DNA of 64,000 bases from Globodera rostochiensis (lineage: Eukaryota; Nematoda; Chromadorea; Rhabditida; Heteroderidae), in the NCBI GenBank assembly GCA_018350325.1, contig JAEVLN010000007.1, forward strand, positions 3,515,804 to 3,579,803. Reading direction: 5' to 3'. Positions 1-14,682 of the stretch are shown piece by piece. The position numbers were made by a program, and so were the translations under genes. Under the pieces are notes generated by a model. It did no database searches and was not told where the DNA came from. It was given only the letters and a program-made list of their open reading frames with translations. Position 1 is the stretch's first letter. The number at the start of each line of letters is the position of its first letter.

Positions 1-57
1 TCAATGTTTTCTGCCATTTTTAGCATTTAACTGGACACCCTGTTTCTGCTAGCAGTA

Positions 58-177
58 TCAGCAACATCAGTAGCTGAACCATCCGCGGTGTTGACAACGC
101 GGGAGCCGAACAGGCGACGGCGCCATTTCGGTTGTGCCAATTCGTTGGAAGGTGGTGGAGGAGGAGGGATAACCTAA
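58..177 (+). CDS. possible 3' end of an unidentified gene
   Basis: A plus-strand frame is open here and stops at TAA 175-177, followed by a canonical AATAAA at 191-196. Its last residues include a run of four arginines and end in a Gly-rich stretch (six Gly, then Ile-Thr). The same frame has a stop just upstream, so the part must be joined to an earlier exon, perhaps at one of the TAG/CAG acceptor-like sites at about 48-55. The rest of the gene lies outside the window. No family is recognised. From about 200 to 566 I see only AT-rich sequence. Confidence 0.25.
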   Translation, partial: SATSVAEPSAVLTTREPNRRRRHFGCANSLEGGGGGGIT

Positions 178-566
178 AACTCGAATTCGGAATAAATTTT
201 TTTGTTAATAAATATTTTTTAAATCTCTGAAATTTTTACGCTCTTTCTCCACTCATAAAAGTGCATCCGAATTTGAGTTTTTTTGGCACAATTTTTGTTT
301 TGGATCAGAAAAGTAGTTGAAATGTAAACATGTGATCAAAATAGCCCAAAAATCAAATAATTGAAAAAAAATAGCTAAGTAAATGAGACACGACGAAAAC
401 GACAAAATGTATACTGCTATGACAAATGGTATAATAGATATTTTGTCATTAAAATTAGCATTTTGTCGTTTTTCCGTGAGGAAATTACACAATAATGTTA
501 TAGTTAAGACACATAAAACACATACGGATTGATGGAATAGAATTTTTGATTTCAGACAATTTGTTT

Positions 567-3500
567 TTATAATTCCAACAAAAATTGGCCCACCTTCTCA
601 TCAAATGTGTCTTTTGGATTCGCTTCTTTTTTCGCTTCAATCGCTTCCTTTTTGGCATTAATTCTCGCCTGTTTGTCGTCGGCATCTTTTATGGCTTCTT
701 CTTTTTTCGTTTCTGTCCTCTCATTTTCGTTGCTATTCTTCTCTTCCTTAGCCTTTTGTTCTTTTTCCTCCTTCTCTTCCATCACTTTCTTCTTTTTCTC
801 CTTTCTTTTCGTTTCATCCTTTATCTCTTTTTCTTCCTTTTTCTCCTTTCTTCTCGTTTCATCCTTTTTCTCTTTTTCTTCCTTTTTCTCCTTTCTTCTC
901 GTTTCATCTTTTTTTTCTTTTTCTTCCTCGATTTCTTCCTTTTTCTCTTTTTCTTCCTCTCGTTCTTCCTTTTTCTCTTTTTCTTCCTCACTTTCTTCCT
1001 TTTTCTCCTTTCTTCTCGTTTTATCCACTCTCTCCTCCTCCACGCCTTTGTCGTCGATTTTGGCGCTCTCCTTGAACAGATCGGCCGGCCTCTCCGGCTT
1101 CTTTTGCTTCAGCACATCCTCCTCCGCAACCTCGTTTCGTTGCACTCCCTTTGATGGTATACCGTTGTCGCTCGTTTGTGGGACTAAAAAAATTGAAAAA
1201 TGAACTGATCAGTTTCAACTAGGGTTCAGCCTCGTCCCCGAGTCGGGGTTTTCGTCCCCGACCCCGACTTTTTTGAATTTTTCGAGGCTGCGAAAAACTC
1301 CGACTTTTTCAGCCCCCGAGGAGTCGAGGCTGAACCCTAGTTTCAACTTGTAAAACAAATTGGAGACTTTGATCAGTCGCCAAAAACTAAAATTTCTAAG
1401 AATGGATCGAGATCAGTTCAACTAAATTGCAAATAATTTTGTGAAATTTCATATTTTCCAAACCTCCCAGGCCCATCATTCGCTGAACAGCTGAGATTAT
1501 TCGCTCCAAATGTTGAATTTGATCGGGCACCAGCCCACTTTTGGCTTCAACTTCGTTGGCAAATCGCGTTTTCTCATTTTCACTTCCAATCATTGATCGC
1601 TCCAATGTTTCCGCCACGGCAAACAACGGGTCAAAAGACTTTTTCACTGAAAATGAAGTTAATATTTAATTTTAAATTAATATAATTTAATTTTTTCTTA
1701 CATTTTGATGGCATCACATGGTTGTCCAGCAAATCCCGATCTTTGATCTCTTGCTTCATATTGTTATGCTCTCTGATCTTCTCCCTAGGCTTCTCCTGCT
1801 TGTCAATGTGATCATTGATTTGCTTAGTCGGCTTATTCGAATATTCAAGCTCATCTCCAGACGGATTCTGATCATTGATCCCTGATCTGAGCGTCTGATC
1901 AGTGATCTGCTCCTTGGTCGTATTCAGATCAGTGGGCTCTTCTGCCGGCTTCTTCTGTTCGCTGGTCGTCTCATTCGGTTCCTTTTGATCATTTGTACTC
2001 TCGATGGCAGCCTTTTGACCTTGAAGCTCCTCCTTCAACAGATCTTGATCGTTTTTTGCTTCTTTTTGTGCAATCAGTTGATCATTGATCACCTCATTTG
2101 GGCTGTGTTTCTCGAACTCTCTAGTCGGCTTCAACTGATCATTAATTTCTTGTGCGAGCTTTAACTCTTCATTTAGCTTTTCCTGAGCGCTACTTTCCGC
2201 TTTGAAACTCGTTTGGGTGTGAGGAGCCTCTTTTTTTGACTCCATCTGATCTTTGATCTCTTCGACTGGTTTATTTTGATCGCTGATCAGCTCTGTTGGC
2301 TTGCTCTTGATTTCTTCTTTTGGCTTCTCTTTGATTTCTTCCGTTGGCTTCTTCTGATTATTACTCTCAACTATTGGATTTTCTTTGATCTCCTCTTTCG
2401 GCTTCTCTTTGATCTCTACTTTCGGCTTCTCCTTGATCTCTTCTTCCGGCTTTGCTTTGATCTCATCTTTCGGCTTCTCTTTGATCTCATCTTTCGGCTT
2501 CTCTTTGATCTCATCTTTCAGCTTCTCCTTGATCTCCTCTTTCTGCTTCTCTCTAATCTCTTCTTTTGGCTTCTCTTTGACCTCACCTTTTGGCTTCTTC
2601 TGTTCATTACTCTCAACTGTTGGCTTTTCTTTGATCTCATCTTTCGGCTTCTCTTTGATCTCTTCTTTTGGCTTCTCTTTGACCTCACCTTTTGGCTTCT
2701 TCTGTTCATTGCCTTCTTCTTTTGGCTCCTCTTTGATGTCTACTTTCAGATTCTCTTTAATCTCTTCTTTCTGCTTCTCTTTGATCTCTGCTTTTGGTTT
2801 CTTCTGTTCATTGCCTTCTTCTTTCGGCTCATCTTTGATGTCTACTTTCGGATTCTCTTTAATCTCCTCCTTCGGCTTTTCTTTGATCTCATCTTTCGGC
2901 TTCCCTTTTATCTCTTCTTTTGGCTTCTCTTTGATCTCATCTTTTGGCTTTTCCTTGATCTCCTCCTTCGGCTTTTCTTTGATCTCATCTTTCGGCTTCT
3001 CTTTTATCTCTTCTTTCGGCTTCTCTTTGATCTCATCTTTCGGCTTCTCTTTGATCTCATCTTTCGGCTTCTCCTTGATCTCTTCTTTCGGCTTTTTCTG
3101 ATCATTGATCTCTTCTTTTGGCTTCTCTTTGATTTCTTCCGTTGGCTTCTTCTGATTATTACTCTCAACTATTGGATTTTCTTTGACCTCCTCTTTCGAC
3201 TTCCCTTTTATCTCTTCTTTCGGCTTCTCTTTGACCTCCTCTTTCGGCTTCTCTTTGATCTCTACTTTTGGCTTCTCCTTGATCTCCTCTTTCGGCTTTT
3301 TCTGATCATTGATCTCTTCTTTTGGCTTCTCTTTGATTTCTTCCGTTGGCTTCTTCTGATTATTACTCTCAACTATTGGATTTTCTTTGACCTCCTCTTT
3401 CGACTTCCCTTTTATCTCTTCTTCCGGCTTTGCTTTGATCTCATCTTTTGGCTTCTCTTTGATCTCATCTTTCGGCTTCTCCTTGATCTCCTCTTTCGGC

Positions 3501-5344
3501 TTCTTCTGATCATTAGTCTCTTCTTTCGGCTTCTCTTTGATCTCTTCTTTTGGCTTCTCTTTGATCTCTTCCGTTGGCTTCTTCAGATCATTACTCTCAA
3601 CTGTTGGCTTTTCTTTGATCTCATCTTTCGGCTTCTCTTTGATCTCTTCTTTTGGCTTCTCTTTGATCTCATCTTTTGGCTTCTCCTTGATCTCCTCCTT
3701 CGGCTTTTCTTTGATCTCATCTTTCGGCTTCTCTTTGATCTCATCTTTCGGCTTCTCTTTGATCTCCTCTTTCGGCTTCTCCTTGATCTCATTTTTCGGC
3801 TTCTCCTTGATTTCCTCTTTCGACTTCTCTTTGATCTCCTCTTTCGGCTTCTTCTGATCATTGGTCTTTTCTTTCGGCTTCTCTTTGATCTCTTCTTTTG
3901 GCTTCTCTTTGATCTCTTCCGTTGGCTTCTTCAGATCATTACTCTCAACTGTTGGCTTCTCTTTGATCTCATTTTTCGGCTTCTCTTTGATCTCATCTTT
4001 CGGCTTCTCTTTGATCTCCTCTTTCGGCTTCTCCTTGATCTCATCTTTCGGCTTCTCCTTGATTTCCTCTTTCGGCTTCTTCTGAGCATTGATCTCTTCT
4101 TTGGGCTTCTCTTTGATCTCCTCTTTCGGCTTCTCTTTGATCTCATCTTTCGGCTTCACCTTAATTTCCTCTTTCGGCTTCTTCTGATCATTGATCTCTT
4201 CTTTCTGCTTCTCTTTGATCTCTTCTTTTGGCTTCTCTTTGATCTCATCTTTCGGCTTCTCCTTGATCTCTTCTTTCGGCTTTTTCTGATCATTGATCTC
4301 TTCTTTTGGCTTCTCTTTGATTTCTTCCGTTGGCTTCTTCTGATTATTACTCTCAACTATTGGATTTTCTTTGACCTCCTCTTTCGGCTTCTCTTTGATC
4401 TCATCTTTCGGCTTCTCCTTAATTTCCTCTTTCGGCTTCTTCTGATCATTGATCTCTTCTTTCTGCTTCTCTTTGGTCTCTTCTTTTGGCTTCTCTTTGA
4501 TCTCCTCTTTCGGCTTCTCCTTGATCTCCTTTTTCGGATTCTCTTTGATTTCGTTCGGCTTTTCTCTAATCTCTTCTTTCGGCTTCGCTTTTATCTCTTC
4601 CGTTTGCTTCTCATTAATCTCTTCTTTTGGCTTCTCTTTGATCTCCTCTTTCGGCTTTTCTTTGATCTCCTCTTTCGGCTTCTTTTTGATCTCGTCTTTT
4701 AGCTTCTCTTCAATCTCTTCTTTCGGCTTCTCTTTGATCTCTTCTTTTGGCTTCTCTTTGATCTCTTCTTTCGGCTTCTCTTTGATCTCATCTTTTAGCT
4801 TCTCTTTGATTTCTTCCGTTGGCTTCTGGTCGTTTATCTCTTCTTCTTTGGGCTTCTTCGAGTCCTGATCATTAATCTCTTCCGCATTGATTACTTCCTT
4901 TTGCGCTTTGTTCAGTTGTTTGATTTGTTCTTCGGTCTTTGCGTTCGTTTGTTCAGGCGTTTTCGCTTTTGCATTCTCATCTCCATCTCTGATTGATTCC
5001 TTTCTCGCATCCGCTGGCTTCACCTTTTCCTCTTCCTTTTTATTCTTTCCTAAAAATTAGATTTTTTTTTAATTGATTTTTCTGCTTATAAATTAGCCCT
5101 TACCCTGTTCCGGATCTTCAGTGAGTAGTCGAGTTCGGAATGCGCGAAGTTTTGTGCCATTTTGTCCATCCAATTCTGAAACTTTTTATATTTTTAGTAA
5201 AAATTTTAGCTTTTCTTTTTCAAATTTACCTTCTGTTGCTGGCTTTTGATCCACAGAAGTGCCATCATTGTCCGTAGAAGCAGCCGATGTAACGGTGTTT
5301 TGGGCTTTATCCAACAATAAGCTACCAGCTTTGTCCACCAAAAG
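567..5344 (-). CDS. giant Lys/Glu/Pro-rich repeat protein (possibly 3' half of the lectin gene)
   Basis: Five exons read cleanly in one frame: 5230-5344, 5104-5175, 1702-5049, 1464-1646 and 567-1183 (about 1,444 codons, stop 567-569). All junctions have GT-AG signals and matching phases. The long exon is dominated by an 8-residue unit of the type EEIKEKPK / DEIKEKPK repeated many tens of times, broken by 'INDQKKP' and 'VESNNQKKP' variants. The last exon has a second K/E repeat (KEKKEE, DETRRKEK) and ends in KVGQFLLEL. The composition predicts an extended, highly charged, disordered or coiled protein; no enzyme domain is visible. There is no in-frame ATG in the first exons, and the first exon begins at a strong TTTTAG acceptor in phase 0. 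So the reading frame must come from further upstream, most simply from the lectin gene's last exon (junction near 5578). The alternative is a missed short first exon. Confidence 0.7.
1219..1340. mobile_element. 122-bp MITE-like palindrome in an intron of the repeat-protein gene
   Basis: The ends are perfect inverted repeats (ctagggttcagcctcg and its complement). The interior is C-rich (repeats of 'cgtccccga'). The flanks carry the same six bases, tttcaa (1213-1218 and 1341-1346), as a likely target-site duplication. It lies inside the intron between 1184 and 1463, so it does not disturb coding. Confidence 0.7.
2290..4830 (-). repeat. 24-bp coding tandem repeat
   Basis: On the plus strand the unit reads roughly 'ttcggcttctctttgatctc'+4, i.e. 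24 bases, matching the 8-residue unit on the minus strand. Because the unit is a multiple of three and lacks stops in several frames, long open frames also appear on the plus strand (for example 2276-4702) and in other minus frames. These are by-products of the repeat, not genes. Third-position differences such as cttttg/ctttcg show that units have diverged mostly silently, so selection probably keeps the K/E/P pattern. Confidence 0.9.
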
Positions 5345-5504
5345 CTAAAATTTGAGATAAAAAATGAAATTAAAAGAATTAATAAAATAATTAAAAACGG
5401 AGCAATTAAAATGATTAATTAAAATTAAAGAATTCACGTCGTGATGCTAAATTTGAGATTTTTGAGGAAATCCCCTAAAACAAAACAACTTTTTAAACAA
5501 ACAT

Positions 5505-5510
5505 TTTATT
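5505..5510 (-). terminator. possible polyadenylation signal between lectin and repeat exons
   Basis: On the minus strand this reads AATAAA (within aaataaaa), about 65 bases past the TAA at 5573. It supports the lectin gene ending here, either always or in one isoform. It conflicts with a fused lectin/repeat gene only if that signal is always used. Confidence 0.4.
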
Positions 5511-5572
5511 TGATTAAAATATTAATGAACAACTGTTAAATTTGAAAACCTCCTTAAAAATAAAATTTAAAT

Positions 5573-8500
5573 TTAGACCTCTTCACGCTTAGGTTCAATA
5601 AGCTGCGCCTGAATTGAGCTTGGCGACGCCACAATCTTGCCCACGGCAATTTTTTCAATCAAAACGGGCGGCTTTGCCTCAAGCTTTTTGTCGTTGTCGT
5701 CGTTATTTTTGGCACTCAATTCACTTTTTGAATCAAAATCCTCCTTTTTGGCATTCTGTGTCTCATTGGCATTTTGTCTTTGTTCGTCGTGCGCAATCTT
5801 TTCATTTTTGCCCTCCAGAATTCGATCGGCAAGCTCTGCAGCATTGGAAGCCATTTTATTCTCAATTATTATTCCTGATGGTTTTTTGCCGGCGATCAAA
5901 TTGATTTCTAAATATTTTTAACATTTTTTAAATTTTGGAGTAATTTCAGATTTTTAAACTGAAAAATTCGTTTTAAAAACTCATGGCCAAAGACAAAACT
6001 GAAAAATGGGGCCCCTTGAAAAGGTAAAATCGCCTTATCAATTTGTCAGATCAAATTTTCAATTAAATTTGTCAGACAAAATGTCAAAATGTTGACCATT
6101 TGTCTGCTTTTCTGGCAACTCGCCAGGTTCAGTGCTGCTATTTCTCGGCCTTTTGAATGCATCACTTGTGGCCAACACTTTGTCCCAATAGCCTTCCTCC
6201 TCAAGTCCGTTTGTACGATTCGTCAAAATTTTGTCACTCTCCGGCCCACTAATGCCGAAGAAAGTGAGAATGTCCTCCAACTTCTTCCACAACGGATTGT
6301 TCTGGGATTCTTGCTAAAAAACAATATTTTTAAAAGTAATTGTATTTAAAGTTTGAGTATTCAAAATTAAAAATAAATTTGAAGAAATTAAGAATTTTTT
6401 TTAATTAACAATTCTCCAAAATATGGCATGGAATTTATTAACACTTCGAAAAACGTCATCGGGAATTGACGATTTAATTAGGGTTGCTCCCCGACCTCTC
6501 GGGGGTGGAAAAGTCGGGGTCGGGGAGGCAGGGGTTGACCATGTCGGGGGACGGGGTTGGGGGTCGGGGAGCAACCCTAATTTTAATGATAAAAAATTCA
6601 AAATTTTTCATTAAAAATAAGTATGTAGGTACGTGTCTTCAGATTTCAAATTTTATGTTTTCTTAAAAAGAAAATTTTCTTTAAAAGTTTACACCTCAAT
6701 ATGTTTCTCGTGCGTTCGTTCACAGACAAAGCGATAGTTGGACTCAGTGCCGGCGCCCATATCGCAATCGACGTCATCAATTTTGGCATCTGCGTTGATG
6801 TTCAACAGGGCACAGCGTTCCGTCCCGTTGGCATTTTCAAACGGCTTGCCTTGGGCCCAATGCCTGAGGCAAACAAAACAATTTTAAATATTTAAGTATT
6901 TAACATGGAATTCAAAAATATTTATTTTTATTTTCTTATTTTACTCGTTTTTCCATTACATTTTACAGGTGTGGGTGGAAAGAAAAATGTGTTCGAAGTC
7001 GAAATTATTTGGATGTTCAAAATGGAAAACCTCAAAATTATCGAAATCGAAAGGTTCGCCCTGCCCCTGTACCAGATTCGGCAATACCGGCCCAGAAATC
7101 CCGTCAGGACAAAAAAATGCCCGTGCGGAAATGCCGCCGGGGCCGTTTCCGAATATTGCATTTAAAGTTTTCAAAATTTGCCCTATTTCTAATTTTACAT
7201 TATGCTTTGGTCGTCCAGCAGTTTGCCACTGACCCATCGCCATGCTGCAGCACTTTGTTTGCTGTTGGAGATGGGTGAGTCGAGCAGCAGACCAACTTGA
7301 ACTTGACGCTCGCGCAAGTGCGGAAGCTGGGGCTTGTAATGCGTGAGCAGCCATTGCTATATATTTGACAAATTAATTCAGGAAGCTTGAATGGTAAAAT
7401 AAATGTTTTTTTTTAAATTATAAATTTGCAAAAATGCTCAAGATTTTTGTTGTTGTTTTGATCCATTGTTATTCGTCTGGTAATACATATTTGTCTTTTT
7501 ATATGTTTTTGACAAAATTCAAAAACTCATTTGAAGGGGTCGCCACTTTTGAATTAGAAACTTAAAATTTTTTTTGGATAAAATCTTTAAAATTTTCTAT
7601 TGTAGTTTGTCTATTAAAATAAGCTTTTTTAATTTGTTTTAAAATTGTTAAATAACACTCACCAACTCTTCCGTTGATTCAATTGTCACCAAGTCTATAA
7701 TATTAATTGATTTTTTTTTTTGTTGCTTTCTATAAATTGTATATTTTTAATAAAGGAGAATTTTTTGATCATCCAAACTTTAAAAAGTTTTACAAAACAT
7801 ACCGGCATTTTGTGCCAAGCACTTCTCTCGCGCAGCCAACCAGGACTGCTTGCCGATGTTGAATTGGTACTTTTTCTTGCGCGGCCCGGTGATCCACGGG
7901 ACGAGGTCGCTAGGCACCGAATCGTGCAGCTGAAAAGCATCAATTATGATCAGAAAAAATCAATAATTAAATCGGTAATTTTACAATAATTTAATTAGAG
8001 TCTGGCACCAAATACCTATTGGTAAAATAATAAACCGGACCCCGGCCGGCAGAATCCGAGAATGGCATTCCAGATTTGGCATTTCCTGATTTATCCAAAA
8101 AATGCCACCGACAAAGTAAAAAATTAAAATCCGGTTCTGCATTTGGTGATTTCAAGAATTATAGTAAAAATAACAATTTTGGATTTAAATTCGAAATGCT
8201 ATTTGTACAAATATTTGGAAAATTTTGATCCAACTACAAATTTTGAACGAATTTATGGGTCCAAAACTTTGTTTGTTATGGTTGGCCGGTCTCTAATTTT
8301 AATCAAAAAAAAATCAAGGCTAATAAAGCATGTTACAATGGAAACAAAATTAAATTAAATTTTTTTGGTTAAAAAAATAAAGAAAGCCAATTTTGCTTAA
8401 TTTTTATTTAAAAATTATATTTTACTTTACCCATAAAAAATTTACCTGAACATTGGTGTTTTCGTCTTGCTCCAACTGGGGTAGTTTATTGGAAACCGAC

Positions 8501-8597
8501 GACCCTAATTTTTTTTTTTCAAAAAATTATTTTTCACAAAAATATTTAAATTACCAGACAAAGTGATAATAGTCAAATAAACTAGCAATAGGTCCAT
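5573..8597 (-). CDS. secreted C-type lectin-like protein
   Basis: Eight exons: 8555-8597, 8446-8504, 7803-7929, 7663-7694, 7199-7356, 6695-6863, 6097-6313, 5573-5907. They total 1,140 bases (379 residues) with matching phases; the exon 7 donor (GTCAAC) is weak. The start gives a short hydrophobic signal peptide (MDLLLVYLTIITLSG). A C-type lectin fold follows: 'SWLAAREKC' and 'DLVTIESTEEL' in the first half, 'VQVGLLLD', 'WRWVSGKLLDD', then 'HWAQGKPFENANGTERCALL' and a final 'RFVCER'. The usual Cys positions are present. I do not see an EPN or QPD sugar-binding motif, so sugar binding is uncertain. The C-terminal third is hydrophilic and K/E/N-rich. If the weak donor is not used, the protein ends at TAA 6059. 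The last codons may instead splice (GAG|GTCTAA) into the downstream repeat exons. Confidence 0.8.
6477..6581. mobile_element. 105-bp MITE-like palindrome in a lectin intron
   Basis: The ends are near-perfect inverted repeats (attagggttgctccccgac and its complement) around a G-rich core. It resembles the 1219-1340 element in structure (AGGGTT start, C/G-rich arms) but not in detailed sequence. It lies in the intron 6314-6694. Confidence 0.6.
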
Positions 8598-10029
8598 CAG
8601 AATTTCAAATAGTTCTGTTCTAAAAAGCTTTGTTCAATAAATATTAATTTAATTAATGAAAGTATTTCTATTAAAAAGATTAAATTTTTATAAAATTCTA
8701 AAAGTTAAAAAAATTAAAATCTTCAAATTCATTGAATGGATTTATAAAAGACGCAAATACAAGTTTAAAATAAAAATCGCTTAGACTAAGAGTTGCTCTA
8801 CCCGTTAGGGAATGGAATGGTTTGTCCTTTTAATCCCCTCCGGGGAGCGAGCGCGGAAGACGAAATTTTGTGTGGGTGGTGGCGAGCGCTCCACGCATGG
8901 AAGACGACTGGCTGTACCATTTTGCGCGGGTCAAATCACTGTTCAAAATCCATCCCCCGAGGGGGAAAGGGGGGGGGGGCAGGGGGCGGCGGCATGCAGT
9001 GGCACGCGCCAAAAAGAGGTCTTTTTAGATGCTTTTTCGCGAGATTAATTGGGATCACTTCGGGGAATGGGAGAGGAGAGGATAATGGGTCAGTCAGCAG
9101 CCGTCGGAGGGGCGATCGGCTAATCGAAAATTGTGTTCCAAATTAATCCCAAAACCATCCTCCCCCCCCCCCTCTCTGATCACCTCTGATCTGCTGATCA
9201 GATTCGGGGCACACAAATTGAGAACATCGGTAAGGTGGGCGGCGGGAATGGGCTGGCTGAGAGGATGATGATTAATCCGATCCGTTGATCAAACAAAGTA
9301 TGGCGGAATGCTGAGGGAGGGGTGGCATCATCAGTTTCCGATCGGACATTGGGGCTGATCAGCACTGATCTCAACCTATCATCTGCTTACACTGCACTGA
9401 TCAGGCAGAACAGAGAAATTCCGATCGGCGCTCCCTGGGGCGGAAAATGCCCGCGGGGCATGCGAATGGGAACTCAGAGAATGGCGTTTTTTTTGTCGTT
9501 TCAATTTCTAAAATTTTATTGGGGAATTTGACCCATAAAAAAAGATTTTGTGGAATGCTTAAGCGTCTATTTGTGGTATTGAGGACGTTGGTTGATGAAC
9601 GCCGATTTACGATCGGGAAAATGATCGGACTAATGCTCGGAAAAAATGATCATATTGGTGATCAGAGTTTTAATATTTTTCGGGAGGCAAGGATCAAAAT
9701 GCGTATGGCATAATTTTAAACTTTTTCAGGCCCCAAGGCTATTAGGGTTAGAGTCCGGACGATCACGATCTTGATCGAAATCTCGGTGTTTTTCGATTGA
9801 GATTCTTGATCAAAATCTCAATCGACAAAATTTTGGCTTGATCGAGATTTTTCCAGATTCTCGACCAAAATCTTGAACGGTCCTCAAGTCCGTTCGGGCT
9901 CTAATTTGGGTATAGCCAAATTCATTAAATGATTTTTAAGATCTCTCATAAAAGTTTAATCCAAAAATCCATTTAAATAAAATCAAATTAAATATTTGCT
10001 GCAAATCCAAGCAATATTCTCCACAATAT
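8598..10029. other. intergenic region between the lectin and protease H genes
   Basis: This region holds the 5' flank of the lectin gene. From about 8790 to 9330 it is markedly more GC-rich than its surroundings, with a G run near 8970 and a C run near 9165, and many GATC/TGATCA words. At about 9738-9905 there is a palindrome with ends 'agagtccggac' and 'gtccgttcgggctct' and nested 'gatcgaaatctc' repeats, probably another small foldback. Short open frames here have no splice or protein support. Confidence 0.4.
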
Positions 10030-13081
<3,052 letters not shown>

Positions 13082-14682
13082 TTTTTTTGGATCTGAAAAT
13101 ATTATTAATTGGAGAGGTCGTTTCAGCGACCACGTCTTGGCGCCAAACCAAACAAATCGAAAGTTACCATATTCATAAAATGGCACAAATTAGCATGTTT
13201 AATGCTCAAGTTTTTAGGGCCTAAAAATTTGGGCTCTATTCATAAAATAGAGCCCCCCGGGGGGTTTCTATTTTAGCCGGGGGCTCTGGTGCCAAAACGA
13301 GGAGCCGCGCCGTGATTTTCGCTTCCAAAAAACGAAAATGGGAGGACATATGGTATGACCGTAATTAGTACCGTACCCAGTTCTCGACATTTTCGAGAAT
13401 TTTACCGACTTTTTGAAATCACTAAAAATGATTGAACGCAAAATTTGTAATGTAAGTGGTGAAAGAAAGTCAATTTACGCCCCTAATGCATGTTGAAAGC
13501 AATTTTGGATTGACTTGTGATTGAATGAATGATAAGGAAAATTGTTGAGGGGTAATATTTTTATGGAGTGTTTATTATCACATTTTTTCCACTTTTTGTT
13601 TTACAAAAATACTGATAAGAATGCCCAAACGGTGTTTTCCATATTTTTGTGTCCGTTCAATGAAATAAATTTGAATTTTCTTTTTTTTTGTAAAAAATAA
13701 AATGTAGCTTATGACACTACAAAATTAAATAATTTTATATCAATCAACTCCACCATACCTTTAATGCATAAATATGAGGGCAGAAACCATTATGAAAAAA
13801 GTTATGGCCATAATACTGAAGTGTCCCTTTCAAAGGGGACTCAGTTATCCACTGTGTAAAATTGTGCAAAATCAATATCTAACATACCGCGATCCATTTC
13901 AGTACTAAAATATTTATCCAAAACAATTAAATGCCGGTAATTTACATCGACAAAATGCTAGGCCGCTGCAGCCCAACGAATTTACTTTTTTGTTGTTGCA
14001 AAAAACCCCTAAAAATTGACGTTTTTTGGGGAAAAACATCCCAAAGATACAAATTTGTTTTACAAATAAAATGAGAGGACTTGACGGAACAATCGGATTT
14101 TGCAACTTCGAAGACGTTAAAAACAATAAATATTTTTATGTATTTTTTTCAAATTTTTTTGCCAGAAATTGGCTGAATTTTAGTGTCCTTTTTTTTAGAT
14201 TTTTAGTGCCTATTTTGAGGCTTTTTTGGGCTTATGCCTATTTTGCCCACTACTAATGCCAAAAATGCGCTCCCTATTATGACAATTCATTTTTTATTTA
14301 AATGTTAGCAGAACAATACAAAAAGTATTTAAAAAATGCAAATTTTTGGGCTTTTATCAAATTCCGCATCACTTCACGCTCACATCATTTCCTGTCCGTC
14401 TGCGACTATAAATGGATGCTCAAAACTGAAATTTTAAAATTTATTTTTTAATAAATTATTAATAATGATTAAAAAATCAAACTACGAATACCCATTTAGG
14501 CTTTTAATGTACCAAACCAATTCAAAAATAGGGCCCAAATTAAAAACAAATGTTCAAGACAAGGCCAATATATTTTGTAATGTGAATTTTAAATTTCAAA
14601 AAAATCACTTTTAACTTGAAAAAGAACTTTTTTTTTGTGTTATTTTTTTTAATTCATTAAATAAATGCTAAATTTTAAATTC
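13082..14682. other. intergenic, 5' flank of protease H
   Basis: At 13230-13290 there is an interrupted palindrome around 'gagccccccggggggttt'. Beyond that the stretch is AT-rich with no supported gene, and I see no repeat linking it to the tandem protease promoters. Confidence 0.4.

Noticed and set aside
585..1203. Plus-strand Phe/Ser-rich frames
   Set aside because: Antisense of the K/E repeat exon; composition follows directly from the repeat.
2276..4702. 808-residue plus-strand open frame (Phe/Leu-rich, membrane-like)
   Set aside because: It is the antisense of the K/E/P repeat; the 24-base unit has no stop in this frame. No start context, splice or family support.
6956..7165. Extra lectin exon encoded in intron 5
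   Set aside because: Open on the minus strand, but the flanking exons already join in frame across it and the lectin fold is complete without it.
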